Below are positions 1 to 5,742 of a stretch of DNA of 6,201 nucleotides, one piece after another. Positions within the stretch are counted from its first letter, which is position 1. Every line of letters begins with the position of its first letter. The stretch covers positions 1 to 6,201 of the forward strand of contig CAMNNN010000093.1 in assembly GCA_946545505.1 (NCBI GenBank), read 5' to 3'. This DNA comes from an uncultured Clostridia bacterium. Lineage in GTDB: Bacteria; Bacillota; Clostridia; Saccharofermentanales; Saccharofermentanaceae. Under the pieces are notes generated by a model. It saw nothing but the letters and a program-made list of their open reading frames with translations, was not told the DNA's origin and ran no database searches. The position numbers were made by a program, and so were the translations under genes.

Positions 1-107
1 TGCTTCTCGATCTGAGACATAGCAGCTTCAAGGGCCTTCTTACGTGCATCCTGATCGTCAGATGATATTGACTGAACCTGAGGTTTTGATGCTTTATTCT
101 TAGCCAT
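1..107 (-). CDS. recA: RecA recombinase, N-terminal fragment (cut by window edge)
   Basis: Only the first 35 codons (plus 2 nt) are present; the gene runs off the low-coordinate end. The peptide starts MAKNKASKPQ and then has ARKKALEAAMSQIEK at residues 21-35. This is the signature opening helix of bacterial RecA (family pattern: KALEAAxxQIEKQ(F/Y)GKG), which precedes the ATPase core. RecA forms filaments on single-stranded DNA, drives homologous recombination and triggers LexA self-cleavage. The ATG at 107 is chosen because a GGAGG site lies 9 nt upstream, and it gives a lysine- and serine-rich leader of about 20 residues before the conserved helix. The gene has its own promoter and a LexA-like operator in the preceding gap, so it is probably both separately transcribed and SOS-regulated. 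The Walker motifs lie outside the window, so identity rests on the N-terminal helix plus the regulatory context. Confidence 0.93.
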   Translation of the reverse strand, partial: MAKNKASKPQVQSISSDDQDARKKALEAAMSQIEK

Positions 108-116
108 TAATAATAT

Positions 117-121
117 CCTCC
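117..121 (-). promoter_or_regulatory. Ribosome binding site of recA
   Basis: On the minus strand GGAGG (extended ACGGAGGA) lies 9 nt before the recA ATG at 107. It is a near-perfect match to the anti-Shine-Dalgarno sequence and settles the recA start. Confidence 0.88.
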
Positions 122-129
122 GTAGAAAA

Positions 130-143
130 TAAACATTTGTTCT
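130..143 (-). promoter_or_regulatory. Candidate LexA operator (Cheo box) of recA
   Basis: Minus-strand AGAACAAATGTTTA matches the Gram-positive LexA/DinR consensus CGAACRNRYGTTYC at 12 of 14 positions; only the two outer bases differ, and the core GAAC-N4-GTTT dyad is intact. It lies about 8-21 nt downstream of the predicted transcription start (near 151) and upstream of the ribosome binding site. Bound LexA there would obstruct initiation or early elongation. Autoregulated, LexA-controlled recA is the norm in Bacillota. The assignment is by motif and position only. Confidence 0.72.
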
Positions 144-157
144 TAACTTTCGAAAAC

Positions 158-186
158 ATTCTACGAATAAAATACTACAATGTCAA
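158..186 (-). promoter_or_regulatory. Sigma-A promoter of recA
   Basis: On the minus strand a perfect -35 TTGACA (181-186) is followed, after exactly 17 nt (164-180), by a -10 TAGAAT (158-163; 5 of 6 to TATAAT). The predicted start site is around position 151, giving a leader of about 44 nt that contains the LexA-like site and the GGAGG site before recA. No TG extension is seen directly before the -10. This is the strongest promoter-like sequence noticed in the window and the only one in a non-coding stretch. Confidence 0.85.
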
Positions 187-189
187 CGG

Positions 190-244
190 ATAATAACCGA
201 CAATTCTCGACAAAAAACGACAAAATGCGACAAAGGGTTATTAT
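190..244. repeat. 9-bp inverted repeat enclosing the TTGTCG array
   Basis: ATAATAACC (190-198) is the exact reverse complement of GGTTATTAT (236-244). The 37-nt interval holds the hexamer array. The right arm ends on the last base of the murJ stop codon (244-246). As RNA it would be an A/U-rich stem with a large loop and no clean U-tract after it, so it is a poor intrinsic terminator. It may be an accessory operator or chance in an AT-rich gap. Confidence 0.5.
196..233 (-). repeat. Four TTGTCG direct repeats at exact 10-bp spacing upstream of the recA promoter
   Basis: On the plus strand CGACAA occurs at 198-203, 208-213, 218-223 and 228-233; on the minus strand these read TTGTCG, one per helical turn. 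Three copies are TTTGTCG and the one nearest the promoter is ATTGTCG. A degenerate fifth copy (TTATCC on the minus strand, 188-193) follows at the same step. The array spans about -47 to -82 from the predicted recA start, with 11 nt between the last full copy and the -35. The copies resemble the Spo0A box (TGTCGAA; 6, 5, 6 and 5 of 7 matches from distal to proximal), and Spo0A is known to bind tandem boxes about 10 bp apart. The repeats are directly visible; the regulator is inferred, and another repeat-binding protein or simple DNA curvature is possible. Confidence 0.85.
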
Positions 245-1830
245 TAGGACTTTCTTAAGAACGACCTCAATTTAGAGATGACCTCTCTGGACTCCTCGAC
301 CTTAAGCAGCAGCGATACTACGAAGTAAACAAAGAAAGCTACGAGAGCCTCAGCTGCGAGATCTGCAAGTGACAAAAGCTTGCTTGTATAGTCAGGTGTA
401 TATTCATAAATAAAAGTAAGCAATCCCCCCATGACAAATAAGCTGACGGCAGACTTAAGAAGGAACACGAGAATACCCTTAGGCCTTAATTCTTTATATG
501 TAAAATACACAGCACACAGTATAGTCATCTGAAGAATGCTCGTTATCGAATATGACAAAGTCAGCGCCATTGCACCCATATACGGGATCAAAAGCGTGCA
601 GCAAAGAGGGTTCGTGATAAGACCGATACATCCGGCCATAAGAGGAACTCTTGTCTTACCGATGGCATAGAATGCCTGGTTCATAATAAAAACGATCGAG
701 TGAGTGATAATGGCGATCGAATAACCTGCAAGGAACTGTCCTGCTCTCTCGGCATCGGCATCGGTATACTGGCTTCCCCACTGGAATATCGCCTTTATAA
801 CATAGGAATTCATAATAAACATAAGTCCTGCCGAGGGAATCGTCAGGAACAATGCACTCTTTAATCTTGACGACAGAAGTTCAGATGCACTCTTATAGTC
901 TTTCTTTCCGTAGTGCTCAGCAAGGGACGGCAGCATTACATTACCGATGGCAACGGCGAAGATTCCGTAAGGAAGCTGCCATGTAGTGGAAGCATTTCGA
1001 AGTGCGTAGATATTACCGGCATCAGGAAGTCTTATGGCAAAGTAGTTAAGGATAAGCATATTAATCTGAACTACAGATGCGGATATAAGGATAGGCAGCG
1101 CTCTTCTAAACAACGCATGGAACTCTTTATCACGGGGAGCCCAGATAAACCTGAACGCCTTAAGCTTATCTCTTCCCACAACAGCCTGATACATGAAGTA
1201 GATAAGAGCGGCACCCATTATGCCGCATGTGGTGTTCATAAGAGCCGCTCTGCTGTTGCCGGCGAAGATAATGATCGCGCCGAGTACGCAGAAGTTATAG
1301 ATAGTAGGACCGAATGACGTGGATTCAAATCTCTTGTACGCGTTAAGGATACCGATGCACAAAGCCGCGAGCATCATGAAGATAATCTGCGGGAAAAGCC
1401 ATTTCGAGGCGTCGGCAGCAAGCATAACCGTGTTGGCACTGTGGTCTCCGTTACTGAAGACGGAATATATCTGCTCGGAGAAGATAACACCCAGAACGGA
1501 AACTATAATGAGCAGCACCGCAAAGAACGAGATAAAGATGCTTACGGCCCTGATGCCCTTCTTCTCCTCGCCTCTTGCTATTGCAGCCGAGAGCGAAGGC
1601 GTGATGGCTGACTGGATAGAACCGCCGATAAGAAGGTTATATACAAGGTCAGGTATCGAGAACGCGAGAGTAAAACTGTCTCTGTAAACCGCCTCGCTGA
1701 ATTTAATACCGACGAAGATATCTCTTAAGAATCCGGATGCCTTGGACAGGATAAGTCCCGCCATAACGAGTATGGTGGAAATAATAATGCTGTTTCCAGC
1801 AAGTTTCCCGTTTCTTCTCTTAGCCGTCAT
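244..1830 (-). CDS. murJ: MurJ/MviN-family lipid II flippase
   Basis: A 528-residue polytopic membrane protein of the MurJ branch of the MOP exporter superfamily, which moves the peptidoglycan precursor lipid II from the inner to the outer face of the cytoplasmic membrane. The N-terminal signature S29-K-A-S-G-F-L-R-D37 matches the family's SRxxGFxRD. It is followed by DSFTLAFSIPDL (51-62), the GGSIQSAITP block (69-78), FGPTIYN (173-179), and QLPYGIFAVAIGNVMLPSL (285-303). Length and about 14 hydrophobic segments fit the family. ATG at 1830 is used because GAGAGGA lies 10 nt upstream and the start overlaps the preceding stop as ATGA. It is the last gene of the operon; 136 bp separate it from recA. 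Oddities: the Arg18 position of E. coli MurJ is Lys30 here, Arg24 is kept (Arg36), and the positions matching Arg52 and Arg270 appear to be Tyr64 and Thr282. A paralogue with another lipid-linked substrate is therefore possible. Confidence 0.92.
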   Translation of the reverse strand: MTAKRRNGKLAGNSIIISTILVMAGLILSKASGFLRDIFVGIKFSEAVYRDSFTLAFSIPDLVYNLLIGGSIQSAITPSLSAAIARGEEKKGIRAVSIFISFFAVLLIIVSVLGVIFSEQIYSVFSNGDHSANTVMLAADASKWLFPQIIFMMLAALCIGILNAYKRFESTSFGPTIYNFCVLGAIIIFAGNSRAALMNTTCGIMGAALIYFMYQAVVGRDKLKAFRFIWAPRDKEFHALFRRALPILISASVVQINMLILNYFAIRLPDAGNIYALRNASTTWQLPYGIFAVAIGNVMLPSLAEHYGKKDYKSASELLSSRLKSALFLTIPSAGLMFIMNSYVIKAIFQWGSQYTDADAERAGQFLAGYSIAIITHSIVFIMNQAFYAIGKTRVPLMAGCIGLITNPLCCTLLIPYMGAMALTLSYSITSILQMTILCAVYFTYKELRPKGILVFLLKSAVSLFVMGGLLTFIYEYTPDYTSKLLSLADLAAEALVAFFVYFVVSLLLKVEESREVISKLRSFLRKS

Positions 1831-2306
1831 AGATTACGAATCCTCTCGTACGCGATCTCGTATGCACGGTCACGCGTAGATGTTCTTATAGTATTACGGC
1901 TTCCTTCAAAATGCTCCTTAAACGCACCGGAACCGTTCCTGTCAGCATAACCGATATATACTGTTCCGCACGGAGTTCCGTCCGGTCCGTCACCGGGACC
2001 TGCATAACCAGTTACTGATACAGCGATATCCGCACCGGAGAGTCTTAATGCACCAAGAGCCATATTAACCGCACATTCGTGCGAGACGGCAGTCTTGGCA
2101 GCGATGATATCCGAAGGCACTCCCAGCACATCGGTCTTAAACTTATCGGAATAGGATACTATGCTTCCCTCAAAAACATCTGAAGCACCCGGAACATCAA
2201 CTATGCCGCAGGCGATCATACCTCCGGTAAGACTCTCGGCAAAAGTGCATTTCAGGCCCTTGTCGCGGAGAATGTTTATGAGACCGGCACTACTTACGGA
2301 TCCCAT
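1827..2306 (-). CDS. pncC: Stand-alone CinA C-terminal domain protein (PncC-type nicotinamide-nucleotide amidase)
   Basis: A 159-residue soluble protein that consists only of the CinA C-terminal domain. Members of this family hydrolyse nicotinamide mononucleotide to nicotinate mononucleotide and ammonia, recycling NMN released for example by NAD-dependent DNA ligase. Visible motifs are A23-E-S-L-T-G-G29 (carrying the family's proposed nucleophilic serine, Ser25), VPGAS (38-42), V50-S-Y-S-D-K55, AVSHECAVNMA (73-83), T99-G-Y-A-G-P104, and P112-C-G-T-V-Y117. The C-terminal FEGSRNTIR (133-141) matches the usual GdRxxvR ending. The domain is complete. The N-terminal molybdopterin-binding-like domain of full CinA (about 410 residues in many Bacillota) is absent, and ftsK occupies the DNA directly upstream, so this is not a truncation. 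ATG at 2306 shares one base with the ftsK stop (TAATG), with AAAGGG 9 nt upstream. Enzymatic activity is inferred from family membership. Confidence 0.9.
   Translation of the reverse strand: MGSVSSAGLINILRDKGLKCTFAESLTGGMIACGIVDVPGASDVFEGSIVSYSDKFKTDVLGVPSDIIAAKTAVSHECAVNMALGALRLSGADIAVSVTGYAGPGDGPDGTPCGTVYIGYADRNGSGAFKEHFEGSRNTIRTSTRDRAYEIAYERIRNL
1841..1847 (-). promoter_or_regulatory. Ribosome binding site of murJ (inside pncC)
   Basis: Minus-strand GAGAGGA lies 10 nt before the murJ ATG, within the last codons of the upstream gene. Together with the ATGA overlap it supports the 1830 start and coupled translation. Confidence 0.65.
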
Positions 2307-5191
2307 TAATTACCGCCCTTTGCCTTGATCTCGATCCAGTCAGTCTCGGATATCAGCACACGTCTGGGCTTACTGCCCTCGAACGGACCGATATAGCCCT
2401 TCTGTTCCATAACATCAATAAGTCTCGCGGCTCTCGGATAACCGACACCGAGTCTTCTCTGAAGTATCGATACACTCGCATTCTTAACCTGAAGAACAAC
2501 ATCTACTGCGGCATTGAGAAGTTCATCTTCGGAATTCTCATTAACGGAAGGATCCGAGACACCTTCAGTCTTGCCCGTGCCTTCTCCATTAGCAATCTTA
2601 CGTACCTTCTCATCGATATCCTGATCATAAAGAGCACCGTAACGCTGCTTAAGGAAATCTACCGATTCCTGTACCTCGCCGTCTGAAACGAAAGCACCCT
2701 GACCTCTTACAGGCTTCGGTGCAGTGAGAGGACAATAGAGCATATCGCCTCGACCGAGCAGCTTCTCAGCACCGTAGGAATCAAGGATCGTACGGCTGTC
2801 GACACCGGATGCGACCGAGAATGCGATACGTGAAGGAACATTACTCTTGATAACACCGGTAATAACGTCAACAGAAGGTCTCTGGGTTGCTATGATCATA
2901 TGCATACCGGCAGCTCTTGCCATGGCGGCAAGTCTACCGATCTGAGTCTCAACTTCATTCTTGGCTACAGCCATAAGATCAGCCAGCTCATCAATGATTA
3001 TAAGTATGAGAGGAAGCGGGTCTTCATCAGGTTCAAGGCACTTGTTGTAACCTGAGATATCTCTTACCTCCTTCTCGGCGAAAAGCTTATATCTTCTCTC
3101 CATCTCGGCTACAGCCCACTTAAGGGCACCGGTGGCAAGCTTCATGTCACTTACTACAGGCATCAGAAGATGAGGAATACCGTTATAGACAGAAAGCTCA
3201 ACAACCTTAGGATCGATAAGGATCATTCTCACGTCTCTAGGTGAAGCCTTACACAGAATGCTTACGAGAATCGAGTTAATACATACTGACTTACCGGAAC
3301 CTGTAGCACCTGCAATAAGAAGGTGTGGCATCTTGGCAAGGTCACAATATATAGGCTTGCCCGGGATATCCTTACCGAGGCCTACGGTAAGAGGAGAAGA
3401 TCTCTTGAACTCCTGGGTATCAAGTACATTACCGAGGTAAACGGCTGATGTCTTCTCGTTAGGAATCTCGATTCCGATGGCCCGCTTGCCCGGGATCGGA
3501 GCTTCGATTCTTACTGCAGTCGCAGCCATAGCCAATGCTATATCGTCTTCGAGAGACTTAACCTTGGATACCTTAACACCGGCTCCGATGGTAACTTCAA
3601 ATCTGGTTATCGCAGGACCGTGAGTTATGTTATTTACCTTGGCATCCGTAATGCCGAATGTACGGAGTGTTTCTTCGAGAGCTGCTGCTTTCTGCCTTAG
3701 CTTCTCATTGCTCTCCGTGGTATTCTTGTTAGTCTTATCTTTGGCAAGAGTACTGATAGGAACCGGTCTGTAGTTCTTGAAACTGTTCGCCTTGATCCTC
3801 TTTCCTTCCTTCTGAGCAGATGTGGAAGATACATCGAGAGATGAATCTCGCGAAGCCTTTTTTGCTTCCGATGTATCAATAATTCTTCCTTCTGTTACGG
3901 AATATCCGTCAGTATCATCCGAACCCGAGTTGATGGTAACGGGTTCATCTTCATCGGGCATATCCGAAGGAGCGCCGATGATTCCGTTTCTCATCTGAGG
4001 CTGTCTAACCTTAGGCTTATCGGAATCAACGGTATAATCAAACGGATTATCGTCATTGATCTCGAAGGGCATATCGTCCTCGGGAGTATAATAACCGCCA
4101 GCACCGGGCTTTGCAGTATAATCTGCGTCAACAGCTGACTCATCAGCATATACACCGCCAGACAGATCATAGAAGTCAGCAGGAGCATTTGTCTTAAGAA
4201 AATCAGGCTCGTTGATCTGCTTGGATGCAGATCTCATCTTAGTTGTATGGGGCATGGAATCGTAGGAGAAATCAGCATCAGAAACCTGAACAGGATTATC
4301 GGTAGACACTCTCTTCTCTCCATATGCAAGGACACCCTGCTCACCCTTGGTATCAGCGCCGAATGCAGGATCTGTCATATCCGCGAATCCCGTCTTACTG
4401 TCTACGGGAAGCGAACGGTTAAAGGGATCCTGAACATTATATGAATTGTCGAATACGGGCTGGGGTCCGATCCTGACGGGTGAATTAACAAAAGGATTAC
4501 CGTTGTTCGTATAAGGAGAAGCCGGCTGCTGAGGCTGCGGGCGCGGACGCTGAGGGGGGCGGTGTGCAGTTCTTCTGGCGGTAGTCTGTCTTACGGCATT
4601 ACCAACAGCCTTGGCAGTCTTCTTAACAGTTTTCTTAAGTGATATATGGAACACAAGAATGATCTGTGCCGCTATAAGGCCGACGAGAACAACGATTGAA
4701 GTGATCTTACCGCATACTGTATAAAGCGATACAGCTAGAAGTCCGCCGAGAAGTCCGCCTGCAAGAGGCTTGGATCCCGTAACGGGAGCGATCAATGAAG
4801 AATCAGATCCGGACTTCCACAGCAAAGCTATAGCTTCGGAAGCCTTATACTTCTGGTCGGTATCAGATGAACATAATGTCCTGAAATGTTCGAAATCAGT
4901 AGTTACAACGCATAACAGTGCTGACAGACAAACAATAAAAATAATTACCGATCTGATTCTGATCGGAGATACACCGGCTCTCTTCTCGAGGAAGAAATCT
5001 ACGGAAGCATAAAGAAGGAATACCGGTATAACAAATGCTGCAGACCCGATAAGGCCTCCGCCTACAGTCTTGATAAGATTACCGAGAACCCCCGTCACTT
5101 CACCCGGGAGATAATACATGAGTGTCAGTGCTATAGCACAGAAGAACAGGATTATACCGGTTACTTCTCTTCTACTCTCAGAACTGTTCAA
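2306..5191 (-). CDS. ftsK: FtsK/SpoIIIE-family DNA translocase
   Basis: A 961-residue membrane-anchored motor that pumps chromosomal DNA through the closing division (or sporulation) septum. Order of parts: an N-terminal membrane region (about 11-180) with four or five hydrophobic segments; a basic, Pro/Gln/Arg-rich stretch (186-227); an acidic low-complexity linker (to about 490); the alpha/beta RecA-like motor (about 495-855); and a C-terminal winged-helix gamma domain (889-947) of the type that reads orientation sequences (ASVSILQRRLGVGYPRAARL). Walker A is G628-A-T-G-S-G-K-S635; Walker B ends in D734-E735; ATQRPSVDVITG (768-779) is typical. The start is TTG, with GAGGAG ending 9 nt upstream and a TTGA overlap with the nudF stop; the next Met (residue 25) would delete the first membrane segment. 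B. subtilis SpoIIIE is about 790 residues, and the excess is mainly linker. FtsK and SpoIIIE roles cannot be told apart from sequence. Confidence 0.96.
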   Translation of the reverse strand: MNSSESRREVTGIILFFCAIALTLMYYLPGEVTGVLGNLIKTVGGGLIGSAAFVIPVFLLYASVDFFLEKRAGVSPIRIRSVIIFIVCLSALLCVVTTDFEHFRTLCSSDTDQKYKASEAIALLWKSGSDSSLIAPVTGSKPLAGGLLGGLLAVSLYTVCGKITSIVVLVGLIAAQIILVFHISLKKTVKKTAKAVGNAVRQTTARRTAHRPPQRPRPQPQQPASPYTNNGNPFVNSPVRIGPQPVFDNSYNVQDPFNRSLPVDSKTGFADMTDPAFGADTKGEQGVLAYGEKRVSTDNPVQVSDADFSYDSMPHTTKMRSASKQINEPDFLKTNAPADFYDLSGGVYADESAVDADYTAKPGAGGYYTPEDDMPFEINDDNPFDYTVDSDKPKVRQPQMRNGIIGAPSDMPDEDEPVTINSGSDDTDGYSVTEGRIIDTSEAKKASRDSSLDVSSTSAQKEGKRIKANSFKNYRPVPISTLAKDKTNKNTTESNEKLRQKAAALEETLRTFGITDAKVNNITHGPAITRFEVTIGAGVKVSKVKSLEDDIALAMAATAVRIEAPIPGKRAIGIEIPNEKTSAVYLGNVLDTQEFKRSSPLTVGLGKDIPGKPIYCDLAKMPHLLIAGATGSGKSVCINSILVSILCKASPRDVRMILIDPKVVELSVYNGIPHLLMPVVSDMKLATGALKWAVAEMERRYKLFAEKEVRDISGYNKCLEPDEDPLPLILIIIDELADLMAVAKNEVETQIGRLAAMARAAGMHMIIATQRPSVDVITGVIKSNVPSRIAFSVASGVDSRTILDSYGAEKLLGRGDMLYCPLTAPKPVRGQGAFVSDGEVQESVDFLKQRYGALYDQDIDEKVRKIANGEGTGKTEGVSDPSVNENSEDELLNAAVDVVLQVKNASVSILQRRLGVGYPRAARLIDVMEQKGYIGPFEGSKPRRVLISETDWIEIKAKGGN

Positions 5192-5742
5192 ATACCAAGT
5201 CTCCTCGCTGCTTTATAAATACACAACTGCGTCTTGCTGTCAGCTATCTTGCCTTCTTCTGCCATAGCCAGAAGTTCGGCAAACGGGATCTTCTCCACGT
5301 TAAGGAATTCTCCTTCATCAAGATCCTGCCCGATCTGCTTAAGGCCTTTAGCCATAAAAAGCCAGATAATCTCACTGTCGTAACCCGGGGAAGCGATCAT
5401 GCCGCCGAACGGAATAATCTCATCTGCTTCATATCCCGTTTCTTCCCTAAGCTCCCTTACGGCACATGTCAAAGGCTCTTCACCGGGTTCGAGTTTACCT
5501 GCGGGAACCTCAAGAAGAATCTTCTCGAACGGGCTGCGGAACTGCCTTACCATATAGCAGTTAAGATCATCGTCAACGGGCAGCACACAGGCACCTCCGT
5601 GGTGAACGACAATCTCTCTTTTGGCCTCTTTCCCGTCCGCCAGACTGACCGTCTTAACAATTGTATCAAAAACCCTGCCGTGAAAAATCACTTCAGACTT
5701 GTTCGTTGTTTCAATTAGGTTACGATATTTATCTTCCATCAT
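5188..5742 (-). CDS. nudF: Nudix hydrolase, probable ADP-ribose pyrophosphatase
   Basis: A 184-residue soluble enzyme expected to split ADP-ribose into AMP and ribose 5-phosphate, limiting toxic free ADP-ribose from NAD breakdown. The complete Nudix box GX5EX7REUXEEXGU spans residues 82-104: G82, E88, R96-E97-L98, E100-E101, G103-Y104. Pro119 lies 15 residues after the box, the position regarded as diagnostic of ADP-ribose-specific members, within ASPGYDSEI (117-125). Other NudF-like features are KREIVVHHGG (41-50), MVRQFRSPFEKILLEVPAGKL (64-84) and the C-terminal DSKTQ (168-172). Length matches B. subtilis NudF (about 185). The gene starts one base inside the rnhA stop (TAATG) and its stop overlaps the ftsK start. 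Two ATG codons are adjacent (5742 and 5739); the Shine-Dalgarno spacing favours the second. Substrate is inferred; related nucleoside-diphosphate sugars are possible. Confidence 0.92.
   Translation of the reverse strand: MMEDKYRNLIETTNKSEVIFHGRVFDTIVKTVSLADGKEAKREIVVHHGGACVLPVDDDLNCYMVRQFRSPFEKILLEVPAGKLEPGEEPLTCAVRELREETGYEADEIIPFGGMIASPGYDSEIIWLFMAKGLKQIGQDLDEGEFLNVEKIPFAELLAMAEEGKIADSKTQLCIYKAARRLGI
5201..5206 (-). promoter_or_regulatory. Ribosome binding site that fixes the TTG start of ftsK
   Basis: Minus-strand GAGGAG lies 9 nt before the TTG at 5191-5189, inside the last codons of nudF. No in-frame ATG or GTG occurs between this site and the conserved first membrane segment, so it supports TTG as the real start. 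Confidence 0.75.

Noticed and set aside
121..165. 7-bp inverted repeat CGTAGAA (121-127) / TTCTACG (159-165)
   Set aside because: One arm lies in the -10 region and is not transcribed from the predicted start, so it cannot form an RNA hairpin in the recA leader; the short length is compatible with chance.
148..165. Possible second LexA box around TTTCGAAA and the -10
   Set aside because: The sequence does not give the GAAC-N4-GTTC dyad in either strand; only partial half-sites are seen.
185..193. DnaA-box-like TTATCCGTT on the minus strand
   Set aside because: Matches TTATCCACA in only the first six of nine bases, a single copy; it is better explained as a degenerate member of the TTGTCG array.
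252..261. Palindrome TTCTTAAGAA at the 3' end of murJ
   Set aside because: It is inside the coding sequence with no loop or U-tract, so it is not a terminator, and a single 10-bp AT-rich palindrome is expected by chance.
913..1687. Plus-strand open frames of 122-134 codons opposite murJ
   Set aside because: They lie fully antisense to a clearly conserved membrane protein, show no recognisable domain and have no convincing ribosome binding site.
3258..5012. Short open frames on both strands inside ftsK
   Set aside because: They overlap a well-supported ftsK frame, are 60-80 codons long, low in complexity and mirror the repetitive linker composition.
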